Shown here in pieces: positions 34,343-43,608 of a stretch of 64,000 nt of DNA. Each line of letters starts with the position of its first letter. Position 1 is the stretch's first letter. The notes beneath the pieces are model-generated. The model made no database searches. It saw only the letters and a program-made list of their open reading frames with translations, and was not told the DNA's origin. Made by a program: the position numbers and the translations under genes. The DNA is from Candidatus Sulfopaludibacter sp. SbA3 (GTDB lineage: Bacteria > Acidobacteriota > Terriglobia > Bryobacterales > Bryobacteraceae). The stretch spans positions 1-64,000 of the forward strand of contig CAMDCN010000004.1 of NCBI GenBank assembly GCA_945890485.1, written 5' to 3'.

Positions 34343-35680
34343 ATGCTGACTCGCCGACAACTGCTCGCCGCTCTCGCCGCCACGCCACGGCCGAACGTGA
34401 TTGTGATTTTGACCGATGACCAAGGCTACGGAGACCTGGGTTGCTTCGGCGCGGCCGATGCCAAGACGCCGCATCTGGACCGGATGGCGGCGGAGGGGAT
34501 CCGATTCACGGATTGGCATGCGAACTCGCCGGTTTGTTCGCCTTCGCGGGCCTCCGTGATGACCGGAAAGTATCCGCAGCGGACAGGGATTCCGCAAGTG
34601 CTGAACTCGAAGCCGACGTTTGATGTGGCGGGTTTGCGGGCGGGCGAAGTGAGCATGGCGCGGGAGTTGCAGAAGGCAGGGTATAAGACGGCGGCGGTAG
34701 GCAAATGGCACTTGGGATCCGTCGCGGCAAGCCGGCCCAAGGCGCAGGGGTTCGACGAGTTTTACGGATTCTATTCGGGTTGGGTTGATTACTACTCGCA
34801 GCGATACTATACGCTCGGCGGCAACCCAGGGGCTTCCGGCCCTCCGCCGCAGAACATTTTTCACGACTTTTGGGACAACGAGAAGGAGATCTTCCCGGAG
34901 CCCCAACACCAGACAGGATTGCTGGGAAGGCGGGCAGTGGAGTTCGTGCGACGGCAGCGGGCGGGGCAACCGTTCTTCCTCTATCTGACGTTCGGGGCAC
35001 CGCATTATCCGATGATGGCGCCGGCGAATTGTGTCGCACGTTTCCCCGAGTCGATGGACCGGGACCGGCGGCTGCACTTGGCGATGATTGCTGACATCGA
35101 CGACCAGGTGGGCGCACTGCGGGCGGAGTTGAAGAAGAAGGGATTGGCGAACAACACGATCCTGTTCTTCCAATCGGACAATGGGGCGACGGAAGAGACG
35201 CGGGCGGACCATGCGGGACGGCCATACCGGGGCGGAAGTAACGGGCCATTCCGCGGGTTCAAGGGGACTTTGTTTGAAGGGGGCCATCGGGTTCCGGCGA
35301 TGATGGCGTGGCCGGGCATTTTGCAGGCGCGGGTAGAGAATGGCACCGGGATGGGCATGGATGTGCTGCCGACGATGCTGGGGCTGGCGGGTCTGGCGGC
35401 GCCAGCGGGAATCGATGGGACGGATCTGAGTGGGGCGCTCCAAGGTAAGTCGAAGTGGCCGGAGCGAACGCTGCATTGGGAGTACGACAAGCAGCGGGCG
35501 GTACGAAAGGGAGATTGGAAGCTGACGGTGAATCCGCGGCCTTCGTTGTTGGGACCGAATGAGAATTTGACTTGGTTGGCGAACCTGAAGGACGATCCGG
35601 CTGAGAAGAAGAATCTAGCGGGGGACCGGCCGGACGTGTTGGCGGAACTCAAGAAGGCGATGGACGCTTGGAAGTGGTGA
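34343..35680 (+). CDS. Arylsulfatase-type sulfatase
   Basis: A 445-residue type I sulfatase. DDQGYGDLG (25-33) supplies the metal aspartates, and C65 in VCSPSRASVMTGKYPQRTG is the cysteine converted to formylglycine (CxPxR). VGKWHLG and FQSDNGATEE carry further active-site residues. The N-terminus (MLTRRQLLAALAA) is short and twin-arginine-like, so export is possible. It starts 16 bases after the SGNH-hydrolase stop; the pair may remove acetyl and sulfate groups from a polysaccharide. No dedicated formylglycine-generating enzyme is next to it, although an SUMF1-fold protein lies at 56.7 kb. Confidence 0.93.
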   Translation: MLTRRQLLAALAATPRPNVIVILTDDQGYGDLGCFGAADAKTPHLDRMAAEGIRFTDWHANSPVCSPSRASVMTGKYPQRTGIPQVLNSKPTFDVAGLRAGEVSMARELQKAGYKTAAVGKWHLGSVAASRPKAQGFDEFYGFYSGWVDYYSQRYYTLGGNPGASGPPPQNIFHDFWDNEKEIFPEPQHQTGLLGRRAVEFVRRQRAGQPFFLYLTFGAPHYPMMAPANCVARFPESMDRDRRLHLAMIADIDDQVGALRAELKKKGLANNTILFFQSDNGATEETRADHAGRPYRGGSNGPFRGFKGTLFEGGHRVPAMMAWPGILQARVENGTGMGMDVLPTMLGLAGLAAPAGIDGTDLSGALQGKSKWPERTLHWEYDKQRAVRKGDWKLTVNPRPSLLGPNENLTWLANLKDDPAEKKNLAGDRPDVLAELKKAMDAWKW

Positions 35681-35701
35681 GGGTCGTATCCTAGAGAGAG
35701 A

Positions 35702-36439
35702 GTGACTGTTCGTCCCTGGTGGCTTTGGCCGAATCTGTTGAGTCTGGACGCGGTGGTGATCGCGGTGCTGTGGCAGGTATTTCTATCGCGAACCACGGCG
35801 CCGCTGGAGACGGCCTCGACGGTGGTTCTGGGGCTCTCGGTCTGGCTGGTTTATACGGCGGACCGGTTGAGTGATACGTGGGGCGCTGCGCGGGGCGAGG
35901 AGTCACCGCGGCACGCATTTGCGCGACGGTACCGCGCGCCGTTAATGGCCGTGATGGCAATGGTGTTGGCGGTGGATCTGGCAGTGGCGTTCCGGTGGCT
36001 GCCGGGACGGGAATTGGCAGCGGGGTTCTCGATGTTGCCGGCAGTTGCGGCGCGCGTGTTTGCGGTTCGACGCTATCCAACGCTGAAGAATCTGCTGACC
36101 GGGCTGCTGTTCGCGACGGGGATCTGGATGCCGATCTTGCTGGTCGATCCCTGGCGGCCGGGCTTCGCGCTGTTCGTGCTGCTCTGCGCCTGGAACTGCA
36201 CGGCGATCGACGCGTGGGAACACTCGACGGCTCGGCCGTTGGCCCCGGCGGCGGCGGTGCTGATGGTGGCGGCTTTTGGGGTCTTCAGCGTGACGCACTT
36301 GGGCGTGGCGCTGGCGGAGACGTTATCGGCGGCGCTGTGCTGCGGACTGGCGCTGCTTGCTCCGCGGCTCTCCGTGAACCATCGGCGGTTTGCCGTGGAT
36401 GCTTGTCTGTTGACGCCGCTGCTGCTGCATGCCGTCTAA
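35702..36439 (+). CDS. Polytopic membrane protein, possibly UbiA-like
   Basis: A 245-residue protein with about seven to eight membrane helices. LVYTADRLSDT (D54 and D58) in the second loop recalls the first aspartate motif of UbiA prenyltransferases, and RHAFARRY follows as a basic loop. A second, weaker acidic site is in NCTAIDAWEHS. These hints are not enough to assign prenyl transfer. GTG is the start at 35702. The 3' end overlaps the methyltransferase by 11 bases, giving a UbiA-like plus methyltransferase order seen in quinone pathways, but the parallel is only suggestive. Confidence 0.6.
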   Translation: MTVRPWWLWPNLLSLDAVVIAVLWQVFLSRTTAPLETASTVVLGLSVWLVYTADRLSDTWGAARGEESPRHAFARRYRAPLMAVMAMVLAVDLAVAFRWLPGRELAAGFSMLPAVAARVFAVRRYPTLKNLLTGLLFATGIWMPILLVDPWRPGFALFVLLCAWNCTAIDAWEHSTARPLAPAAAVLMVAAFGVFSVTHLGVALAETLSAALCCGLALLAPRLSVNHRRFAVDACLLTPLLLHAV

Positions 36440-37043
36440 CTTCGACCCGGTTGCGCGCTGGTATCGGTGGTTAGAATACGCCGGGTTTGGCGGGGCGCTT
36501 TGGCGACGGCGCGTTGAGTTTCTGCCGGAGTTGCGGGCGGCGCGGCGCGTGCTGATGGCCGGTGAGGGGGATGGTCGATTCCTGCAGGCCTTCTTGGCGA
36601 CGAATCCACAGGCGACGGTTACATATGTCGATGGGAGTGCGCGGATGCTGGAGTTGGCGCGGAGGCGGACCGGAACGGAGCGGGTGCAATTCTTACAGCG
36701 GGACTTGGCGGAGGGCCCGGCGGTGGACGGCGAGTTCGACGCGATTGTGACGCACTTCTTTCTCGATTGCTTTCGAGAGGAGGAAATTGCAAATGTGGTG
36801 GCGCGCTTGGGGCGCGCGCCTATGTGGGTGGTGTCGGAGTTTCAGACGCCGCATTGGATTTGGCGGAGCGTGGTGCGGGGGTTATATGCGTTCTTCGGCC
36901 TGACGACGGGGTTGCGTGTGGATCGTTTGCCGGACTATGCGGCGGCGCTACGTTCTGCTGGCTTCGAATTGACGGAGCGGCGGGAGGGGTGGGGAGGATT
37001 GCTGGTTTCCGAGCTCTGGCGCCGGCGGGATACTATGCAGTGA
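36429..37043 (+). CDS. Class I SAM-dependent methyltransferase
   Basis: A 204-residue methyltransferase. Motif I reads VLMAGEGDGRFLQAF, a loop less glycine-rich than usual, followed by YVDGSARMLELARRR (acidic residue for the ribose) and FDAIVTHFFLDCF. The C-terminal half has a hydrophobic stretch WIWRSVVRGLYAFFGLTTG that may contact the membrane or a lipid substrate. It overlaps the upstream membrane-protein gene by 11 bases and its stop shares one base with the cytochrome start (TGATG). Substrate unknown; a lipid or quinone is plausible. Confidence 0.82.
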   Translation: MPSNFDPVARWYRWLEYAGFGGALWRRRVEFLPELRAARRVLMAGEGDGRFLQAFLATNPQATVTYVDGSARMLELARRRTGTERVQFLQRDLAEGPAVDGEFDAIVTHFFLDCFREEEIANVVARLGRAPMWVVSEFQTPHWIWRSVVRGLYAFFGLTTGLRVDRLPDYAAALRSAGFELTERREGWGGLLVSELWRRRDTMQ

Positions 37044-38455
37044 TGTGGATCGCCCTGCTGGCCGCCGCGACGTGCCTGCCCTGCCATGAAGAGTTCGTCC
37101 GGTCGTATGCCAAGACTGGCATGGGCCGTTCCATCACGAAGCCGACGGCGGAGGTGCAACTGCGGCAGGAGGGCGCGCACGGATCGGCCCGATGGGTGGC
37201 CTGGTGGACCGGCAGGGAGATTGCCCATTCCGTGAACGACGAGGCGCACGCGATGGACTGGGCGGTGGGATCGGGGCGGGAGGGCAAGAGCTATCTTCTG
37301 CGGCTGGGTGATGCGCTGTTTCAGTCGCCGCTATCCTGGTACGCGCGGCGGCGGGCGTGGGACCTGTCTCCCGGGTTTAACCGCGACCGCCGGCTGAACT
37401 TTCTGCGGCCGGTGACGGCGGACTGCTTAAGCTGCCACGCGGGGGAGTCGGCACCCGTGCTGGGGACGCAGAACCGGTACGCCGATAATCCGATCCCGGC
37501 GCCGGGAATCACCTGTGAGCGTTGCCACGGGGACGCGACGATCCATGTGAAGAACCCCTTGCGGGCGAATATCGTGAACCCGCGGCGGCTGCCGGCCGTG
37601 GCACGGGATAGCGTATGCGAACAGTGCCATTTGGGCGGGTCGGCGCGGGTGTTGAACCCCGGGAAGACGTGGTCGGACTTCCGGCCGGGCATGGCCCTCG
37701 AAACTGTATTTTCCGTGTATGTGCCGAAGGCTTCCGCAGATCCGAACCGCATTAAAGTCGTCTCGCACTCCGAGCAGTTGGCACTTTCGCGGTGCAAGAT
37801 CGGGTCCGGCGATAAGCTTTGGTGCGCGACTTGCCATGACCCACACCGTGAGCCGGAGGACGCTTTTGGCGAGCAACAGGCGAAGTGCCAGGGTTGCCAT
37901 CAGGGGACGAAGCCGCACGGGGATGCCTGCACGACGTGCCATATGCCGCGGACGGAAAGTTCGGACGGCGGGCACACGGCGTTTACGGATCACCGTATTC
38001 GGCGGCCAGGGGTGCCGAAGGTGCTGCTGGAGCGGTCGGATGAGTTGCGGGCTTGGCGGCAGTTGCCAGAGGCGGGAGCGCGAGCGCGGGGGTTGGGATT
38101 GGCTTACGCCGGCGCGGGCAAGCTGGATAGGGCATTTGATCTGTTGCGGGGATTGGCGAGTCCGGATGCGGCGGTGCAGGATGCGATGGGGTTGATCTAC
38201 TTACGGGCGGAGCGGCCGGCGTTGGCGGTGGCGGCGCTGGCAGCGGCGGTGAAAGCGGATCCGCGGAACTCGGTACGGCGGTTGAATCTGGCGGCAGCTT
38301 ATTTGGCGGCGGGAGAGGCGGAGAAGGCGCGGGCGGAGGCGATGGAGGCGATGGCGTTGGAGCCGTTATTGGAAGATGCGTATGCGCTGATGGCAGAAAT
38401 CGAACCTCGCCGCGCCGAATATTGGCGCGGCGAGTTCGGGAAGAGACTCCGTTAG
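37043..38455 (+). CDS. Heptahaem c-type cytochrome with C-terminal TPR-like region
   Basis: A 470-residue protein with seven CxxCH haem-binding motifs: CLPCH (11-15), CLSCH, CERCH, CEQCH, CATCH, CQGCH and CTTCH, all before about residue 310. The C-terminal 150 residues form alanine- and leucine-rich helical repeats (GLAYAGAGKLDRAFDLLRGL, ALAVAALAAAVKADPRN, LAAAYLAAGEAEKARAEAME) typical of TPRs. The first haem motif starts at residue 11, leaving an unusually short export signal (MWIALLAAAT). Probably a periplasmic electron carrier related to octahaem/NrfB-like proteins found in Acidobacteria. It is coupled to the methyltransferase (TGATG). A perfect 11-bp stem sits in its last codons. Confidence 0.9.
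   Translation: MWIALLAAATCLPCHEEFVRSYAKTGMGRSITKPTAEVQLRQEGAHGSARWVAWWTGREIAHSVNDEAHAMDWAVGSGREGKSYLLRLGDALFQSPLSWYARRRAWDLSPGFNRDRRLNFLRPVTADCLSCHAGESAPVLGTQNRYADNPIPAPGITCERCHGDATIHVKNPLRANIVNPRRLPAVARDSVCEQCHLGGSARVLNPGKTWSDFRPGMALETVFSVYVPKASADPNRIKVVSHSEQLALSRCKIGSGDKLWCATCHDPHREPEDAFGEQQAKCQGCHQGTKPHGDACTTCHMPRTESSDGGHTAFTDHRIRRPGVPKVLLERSDELRAWRQLPEAGARARGLGLAYAGAGKLDRAFDLLRGLASPDAAVQDAMGLIYLRAERPALAVAALAAAVKADPRNSVRRLNLAAAYLAAGEAEKARAEAMEAMALEPLLEDAYALMAEIEPRRAEYWRGEFGKRLR
38406..38434. terminator. Strong hairpin at a convergent gene end
   Basis: CTCGCCGCGCC (38406-38416) and GGCGCGGCGAG (38424-38434) form a perfect 11-bp stem with a 7-base loop (GAATATT). It lies in the last codons of the cytochrome gene, where that gene meets the TonB-receptor gene tail to tail. 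No T-run follows on either strand, so it would be an incomplete intrinsic terminator, possibly a bidirectional roadblock or mRNA 3'-end stabiliser. Confidence 0.5.
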
Positions 38456-41400
38456 AACATCAGCTTGAGACCAAGCTGAATGTTACGGGGTCCGATCTGG
38501 GTTGAGTTGATACGACCGAAGGCGGCGTTGGTGAAATCCATGATCGGATTGCCAAAGACGGTCCGGTTAAGCGGGTTCTGGATCTCGACGCGGAACTGAG
38601 TCGAGAAGCGTTCGCCGATCCTGTTCTGCTTCATGAAGGCGAAGCTTTCGTCAATCCGCATGGGGCCGCGGACTTCGAGGCCGCGAGCAGCGGAGCTGAG
38701 CTGGCCGGGAGCCGGGTTGGCGAAGGCCGAACGCAGAATGTAGGTGTTGCGAGCGGGATCGTTGGGATCGTAGTTGTCCATCGAGATGTCCGAGCGCATG
38801 TTGGAGTTAACGATGTTCGGCCGCAGGCCGAGGTTAAAGTACGGCAGGGGATTGGACGTCGTCGGGAAGAGGCGGCCACCGGAGTTGTAGCTGTTGACGG
38901 TGGCAAGTTGCCATCCCTTGAGCAGGAAGTTAACAGCCTTGCTCTCGGACTGGAACGGCACGTTGTAGACGAGCGAGAAGGTGAATACGTGCGGATAGTC
39001 CGAAGGGTGGTAGGACCTTTCGCGTTGGAGAGCGTCCTGCTGGCCGGGGTTGGCGTCAAACATGGCCGCATCCGTGAGGAACTTCGACCAGGTATAGGCG
39101 ACCGTACCGCTGAGGCCGCGGGCCATCCGCTTATCGAGCTTGTATTGGAAGCTGTGATAGTTGGAGTTTCCAAATGTGGAGCCGTAGATGCTCACACCGC
39201 TGTACTGAGGGAAAGGCCGGAGCGCCTGATTGACGCGGGCCAAGCCGCCCCAGAGCTGGGAGAAGCCGGGGAAGGGTTCCGTAATGCCGGCCGCGCGCGC
39301 CGCCTCGGAGTTGATGTTGGCCGTGAGCAAGGACGCGGGCAGGTTCCAATACTGACGCGGGAGCTGATTGAGCTGCTGCGAGTTGTAAAGGTGCCGGCCG
39401 GCGTTGGCAACGTAGGCGAAGCTCATGGAAATATCGTCAGCGAACTGGTGTTCGATGGCGAAGTTCCATTGCAGCTTATACGGAAGTTGATAGGACGATG
39501 GGATGACGGCCGTGGCGGCTTGGCCGTTGGCGGCAGTCGCATCCTTTACCGGAGGCCGGCGGAAGTTTTGCGGGAAGCCGCCGTCCCAATTAAACGCAGC
39601 CGAAGTGCCGCCATCGGCGGAGGCGAACGACGCCGTAGTGGCGTAGCCGAAGGCCGGGAGGCCGAGACCTTGATTGATGTAGTTGGAGTTGAATACGCCA
39701 GCGCCGGCACGGATGACGGTCCGGTTGGTAAGCCGGTAGGCCATGCCGAGACGCGGGGCGAAGTTGTTCCAGAGGACGTTGAGGTAGCGATTGCCCACGC
39801 CATCGGGGCCGCCGAAGAGCATGGCGCCTGGGAGGTTGCCGGCGGCTGAATTCGGGGTGGCGATATCCATGTAGGAGATGCGGCCGACGGGATCGCTGTG
39901 GGGAACGACCGGTTCCCAACGGAAGCCGAGAGTGAGAGTCAACTTGTTTGTGACCTTCCAGGTATCATCGGCGAAGAAGCCAAAGACGGTGTAGCGGCCG
40001 CCGGGGAGCGAATCCCGGAAGAACGCGCTGGCCGAGTAGGTTTCGCCGAGCAGGAAGCTGGCGAAGGCGTCGCCGGAGGCGGCTACGCCGGGCAGGCCGG
40101 TGGTTTCCCGGCGATACCGGAAGGTGCCGCCGCCGTTGCCGAAGTTCTGATAGTTATCGCGGTGGCGCTGGACCTCGCCGCCGAACTTCAGCGTGTGGTT
40201 GCCGCGGATCATCGTCAACGTGTCGAGCGCGGTAAAGGTGTGGAAGTAGTTGTCGCTGGCGATGTCGTCACCGAAGCGGGTATAACCTTCGGTGTCGAAG
40301 AGCACCGTCGGCGCAAGGTCGTACTGCAGACCGCGAAGGCCAAGCTTGCCGCCGTTGGGCTGCGTCCATCCCTGGTTGAACCCGAGCGAGAAGTTCGGAT
40401 TGCGGAAGCGGGAGTAGCCGAGGCCGATGTGGTTCAGCGTGGTCGGCGACAGGTTCTGGTCGATGTTCAAGTGGAGCACGTTGGTGCGCACTTTCTGCAA
40501 GTTGTAGTTGAGGATGAGCGAGGCCGCTTCGCCGCCGACAGGCAGGAGGCGCGAAGGACCGGGGCTCTTGACGGAGGGGCGGTATGTATCGTTGTACATG
40601 CCGCTGACGCGGGTCTTCTGCGTGAACGTGTGGTCGATCTTGAAACCAGCCGTCCGCTCGTCAGCGCGGGGGCTGCCGAGGGGGGCGATGGAGTTGTTCA
40701 CGAGGCCCGGCAGTTCGGGGGCCGGAATGAAGGGCAGCATGACCGAGGAGACCTTGCTCAGCCGGTTGGCAGGAATCCGGTTACCCGCGAAAGGAACGCG
40801 GCTTCCGGCAACGGCGGAGCTGGCCGGATCGTAGATGAGCCGGCTGCCCAGTTCGCTGAAGTCGCCCTGAGCCATACGCGAGGTGGGCAGAGTGTTCAAA
40901 CCGGCGAGAGCGCCGCCACGACGGTAGAACTGGTCAAAGGAGAAGAACCAGAAGGTCCGGTCCTTACCGTTGTAGATTTTCGGGATGACGACGGGCCCGC
41001 CGAGGGTGCCGCCCCACTCATTCTGCTTCGAAGGAGCACGCGTGGCGGGGAAGAAGCCGCGGGCATCGAGCTTCTCGTTGCGGAGGAACTCAAAGGCCGT
41101 GCCGTGGAACTGGTTGGTGCCGCTCTTCATGGTGAAGCTGGTGACACCGCCCATGGCGTGGGCGTATTCGGCCGAGTAGTTGTTGGTGATGAGCTTGAAC
41201 TCGGCGATGGCGTCGACGGAGGGGTTTACCTCGGCGTCGTTCGAAAGATCGCCGCGCGACAGTGCAATGCCGTCGTAGTAGATCTGATCCTGGAAGCCGC
41301 CGCCGCCGGAGATGGACTTGGTCCACGTGCCGGTGGGGCTGACGCCGGGAGAGAGCTTGATGAAGTTGGAAGGGTTCCGGATGCCGCCGCCCAGTGTGAG

Positions 41401-41835
41401 GGGGAGGTCCAGGAACTGCTTCGATTCGACGACGACGCCGATGTCGGCGGACTCGGTCTGAATGATCGGCACACCGCCCTGCACGGTGACGCTTTCGGTG
41501 ACCGCGCCGACGGTAAGGGCGATGTCGATGGTGGCCGTTTGGTTGGTCTGAATTTGTACAGCCCGCTGAACGGTGGAACTAAACCCACTCGCCTTGGCTG
41601 TGACGTCATAGAACCCGATGGGCAAACCGACGAGGCGGTAAGCGCCCGTTCCGGTAGAGACCGTTTCGAATCGGGCATTGGTGGCGGTGTTGACCGCCTC
41701 GACTGCAACGCTAGGAACCGCGGCTCCTGACTTGTCTGTAATGACGCCTGTGATGGCCCCACGGTCGCCTTGCGCGAGTAGTGTGGTGGCAAGAAGCAGG
41801 CACGAACAGAGTGCGCGAATGAGAAGGTTTCGCAT
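38452..41835 (-). CDS. Oar-like TonB-dependent receptor with carboxypeptidase-regulatory domain (1)
   Basis: A 1127-residue outer-membrane protein. After a signal peptide (LLIRALCSCLLLATTLLAQG) comes a CarboxypepD_reg domain (about 25-110: GAITGVITDKSGAAVPSVAVEAVN). A plug follows (about 115-230: VTVQGGVPIIQTESADIG, with INRNYSAEYAH-like ITNNYSAEYAHAMGG), then a large beta-barrel ending at LGLKLMF with a terminal aromatic. This is the giant receptor class expanded in Solibacteres, presumed to import oligosaccharides or other large substrates. The stop overlaps the cytochrome gene by four bases. Upstream (41836-41962) is a 127-bp promoter region with no other gene. Confidence 0.95.
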   Translation of the reverse strand: MRNLLIRALCSCLLLATTLLAQGDRGAITGVITDKSGAAVPSVAVEAVNTATNARFETVSTGTGAYRLVGLPIGFYDVTAKASGFSSTVQRAVQIQTNQTATIDIALTVGAVTESVTVQGGVPIIQTESADIGVVVESKQFLDLPLTLGGGIRNPSNFIKLSPGVSPTGTWTKSISGGGGFQDQIYYDGIALSRGDLSNDAEVNPSVDAIAEFKLITNNYSAEYAHAMGGVTSFTMKSGTNQFHGTAFEFLRNEKLDARGFFPATRAPSKQNEWGGTLGGPVVIPKIYNGKDRTFWFFSFDQFYRRGGALAGLNTLPTSRMAQGDFSELGSRLIYDPASSAVAGSRVPFAGNRIPANRLSKVSSVMLPFIPAPELPGLVNNSIAPLGSPRADERTAGFKIDHTFTQKTRVSGMYNDTYRPSVKSPGPSRLLPVGGEAASLILNYNLQKVRTNVLHLNIDQNLSPTTLNHIGLGYSRFRNPNFSLGFNQGWTQPNGGKLGLRGLQYDLAPTVLFDTEGYTRFGDDIASDNYFHTFTALDTLTMIRGNHTLKFGGEVQRHRDNYQNFGNGGGTFRYRRETTGLPGVAASGDAFASFLLGETYSASAFFRDSLPGGRYTVFGFFADDTWKVTNKLTLTLGFRWEPVVPHSDPVGRISYMDIATPNSAAGNLPGAMLFGGPDGVGNRYLNVLWNNFAPRLGMAYRLTNRTVIRAGAGVFNSNYINQGLGLPAFGYATTASFASADGGTSAAFNWDGGFPQNFRRPPVKDATAANGQAATAVIPSSYQLPYKLQWNFAIEHQFADDISMSFAYVANAGRHLYNSQQLNQLPRQYWNLPASLLTANINSEAARAAGITEPFPGFSQLWGGLARVNQALRPFPQYSGVSIYGSTFGNSNYHSFQYKLDKRMARGLSGTVAYTWSKFLTDAAMFDANPGQQDALQRERSYHPSDYPHVFTFSLVYNVPFQSESKAVNFLLKGWQLATVNSYNSGGRLFPTTSNPLPYFNLGLRPNIVNSNMRSDISMDNYDPNDPARNTYILRSAFANPAPGQLSSAARGLEVRGPMRIDESFAFMKQNRIGERFSTQFRVEIQNPLNRTVFGNPIMDFTNAAFGRINSTQIGPRNIQLGLKLMF

Positions 41836-41962
41836 AGCTGTTTCCCCTGAATGTTGAGATCGATTGACGGAGAAGACGCTCCGTCCCGCGGGATCAGACT
41901 AACACAACATTAGAAAAAGTAAAGGGGCCTTAAAACCGTCCGTCTCTCCATTGAAACGAAAG

Positions 41963-42532
41963 CTACTTCCGCTGAATGCGGAGATTGCGGAAAGCAATCG
42001 TTTGTTTTGGCTGGCATTGCAGGCCGATGACGCCCTCGGCGTGTTTCGAATCCTTGGCATCGAGGACAATTTGGCCGTTCAGTTTGACGACGAAGTGGTC
42101 GCCGATGGCCGTGACGTCAAATTGGTTCCAGGCGTCGGCCTTGATCCTGGTGGGTTGCGCTTTCACGCTGCCGACGAGGCTGCCCGTGAGGTAGCCGGCC
42201 GGTTGCATGTCCCAAATTTGGAGTTCATAGCCGGTGACATGGGGTTCGCCGTCCTTCTTGCTGCGGAGGAAGACCCCGCTGTTGACGGTGGCGGCGCCTT
42301 TGAATTCCAGTTGGAGGTGGAAGTCCCGGTAGGTGGCGTTGGTGGCAATCCATCCGGGTTGGCCTCCTCCGCAGAGGAGGGCGCCGTCGGCGACTTTCCA
42401 ATCTCCGGTGCCGGGGGCGGCGGTGGTGGCGCGAGCCTGCCAGCCGTTGAGGGTCTTGCCATCGAACAGCGGGGTCCAGGATTGGGCGGCGGCGAGGCCG
42501 GCGCATAGGAGAGTCAGAGTGAGGATACGCAT
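41963..42532 (-). CDS. DUF1080 (3-keto-disaccharide hydrolase-like) protein
   Basis: A 189-residue secreted protein (signal MRILTLTLLCAGLAAA) with the DUF1080 concanavalin-like fold. Markers: WTPLFDGKTLNGWQAR, then GALLCGGG, YRDFHLQLEFKG, NSGVFLRSK, GYELQIWDMQ, AWNQFDVTAIGDHFVVKLNG and IGLQCQPKQTIAFRNLRIQ. Members hydrolyse 3-keto-glycosides made by Gfo/Idh/MocA oxidoreductases. The Gfo/Idh gene lies directly upstream with a six-base gap, so the pair may form a 3-keto-glycoside pathway. Confidence 0.92.
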   Translation of the reverse strand: MRILTLTLLCAGLAAAQSWTPLFDGKTLNGWQARATTAAPGTGDWKVADGALLCGGGQPGWIATNATYRDFHLQLEFKGAATVNSGVFLRSKKDGEPHVTGYELQIWDMQPAGYLTGSLVGSVKAQPTRIKADAWNQFDVTAIGDHFVVKLNGQIVLDAKDSKHAEGVIGLQCQPKQTIAFRNLRIQRK

Positions 42533-42538
42533 GGTGAG

Positions 42539-43582
42539 TTATTCCTGAGCGAGATCGACCCAGGCGCCGGAACGCAGGGAGGCGTAGCCGGCGTCGAGGA
42601 TGCGGTTGACGATATAGCCGTCTTCGTACGTTTCGCGCGGGGTGACGCCGTCGCGGACACATTCGACGAAATGACGCATTTCGGCTTGGTAGCCATAGGA
42701 GAAGGCTTCTTCGGGGAGGGGGCGGGTCCAGCCGAGGTCGGAATCGGCCTTTTCGATGATGTAGCCGGTACCCTTGGTGGTGAAACCGTGGATGGGGGTG
42801 CCGCGGGTGACGTCGGTGAAGATGGACCCTTCGGTCCCGTGGACTTCGTTACGGAGGTCGAGGCCGCCCTTGGTGGTCCAGGAGAGTTCGCAGTGGCCGA
42901 GACCTCCGGAAGCGAACTGGAGGAGGAGCAGAGCGTTGTCCTCGCCTTCGGTCTTGTCGTGGTGGACGAGGCGTTTGCCCCAGGCCATGACCTTGACGAT
43001 GGGATCGTCCTTTCCGAAGAAGTAGCGGGCGGCGGAAATGCAGTGGCAGCCGAGATCGTTCATGGCGCCGCCGCCGGTTTTTTCCACATCCCAGAAGTGA
43101 GGGCTGTGGGGGCCGGAGTGGGATTCACGCGAGCGAACCCAGAGGACACGGCCGAGGCCTCCGCTTTCGATCATCTCGCGGGCCTTGACGACACAGGGGG
43201 CGAAGACTTCAGTCTCCGCGTAGCCGTGCAGCATACCCGACGCTTCGGCTGCCTGCCACATTTCGAGCGCTTCGGCGGCCGTGCGGCCGAGCGGTTTCGT
43301 ACAAACCTGATTGCGTCGGGCGCGGGAGAGGGCGAGGGAGACCGGTAGGTGGGCCTCGTTGGGAAGCGCAATGATGTATAAATCGATGTCGTCCCGGCTG
43401 ATTAAGTGGGTGAGGCTGTCCGTGGACTCTGGGATGGCCCAGCGGGCGGCGAAGGCTTCGGCCTTGGCTACGTCCTGGGAGTAGTTGGCGACGACGGCAT
43501 GGCCGGCGACGTTGGCGAGGCCCTGCATATAGAATTCGGCGACGAAGCCCGAGCCGAGCATCGCAATATTGACAGTTTTCAT
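42539..43582 (-). CDS. Gfo/Idh/MocA-family oxidoreductase
   Basis: A 347-residue cytosolic enzyme: Rossmann start MKTVNIAMLGSGFVAEFYMQGL, ALPNEAHLPVSLALSRARRNQVCTKPLG (TKP in place of EKP, lysine kept), and ETGGGAMNDLGCHCISAARYFFG-like substrate domain. ATG 43582 fixes the Rossmann start; the longer frame upstream is shadow. It precedes the DUF1080 gene by six bases and is divergent from the PhyH gene by 26 bases. A likely job is oxidation of a glycoside at C3 before DUF1080 cleavage; the substrate is not proven. Confidence 0.9.
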   Translation of the reverse strand: MKTVNIAMLGSGFVAEFYMQGLANVAGHAVVANYSQDVAKAEAFAARWAIPESTDSLTHLISRDDIDLYIIALPNEAHLPVSLALSRARRNQVCTKPLGRTAAEALEMWQAAEASGMLHGYAETEVFAPCVVKAREMIESGGLGRVLWVRSRESHSGPHSPHFWDVEKTGGGAMNDLGCHCISAARYFFGKDDPIVKVMAWGKRLVHHDKTEGEDNALLLLQFASGGLGHCELSWTTKGGLDLRNEVHGTEGSIFTDVTRGTPIHGFTTKGTGYIIEKADSDLGWTRPLPEEAFSYGYQAEMRHFVECVRDGVTPRETYEDGYIVNRILDAGYASLRSGAWVDLAQE

Positions 43583-43608
43583 CTTCCGCAATGTATCATT
43601 CCTGAAGA

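Noticed and set aside
39898-41730. 610-codon open frame opposite the TonB receptor 1 gene
   Set aside because: Its composition mirrors the receptor on the other strand, has no family signature and would cover almost the entire receptor gene. It is a high-GC antisense shadow.
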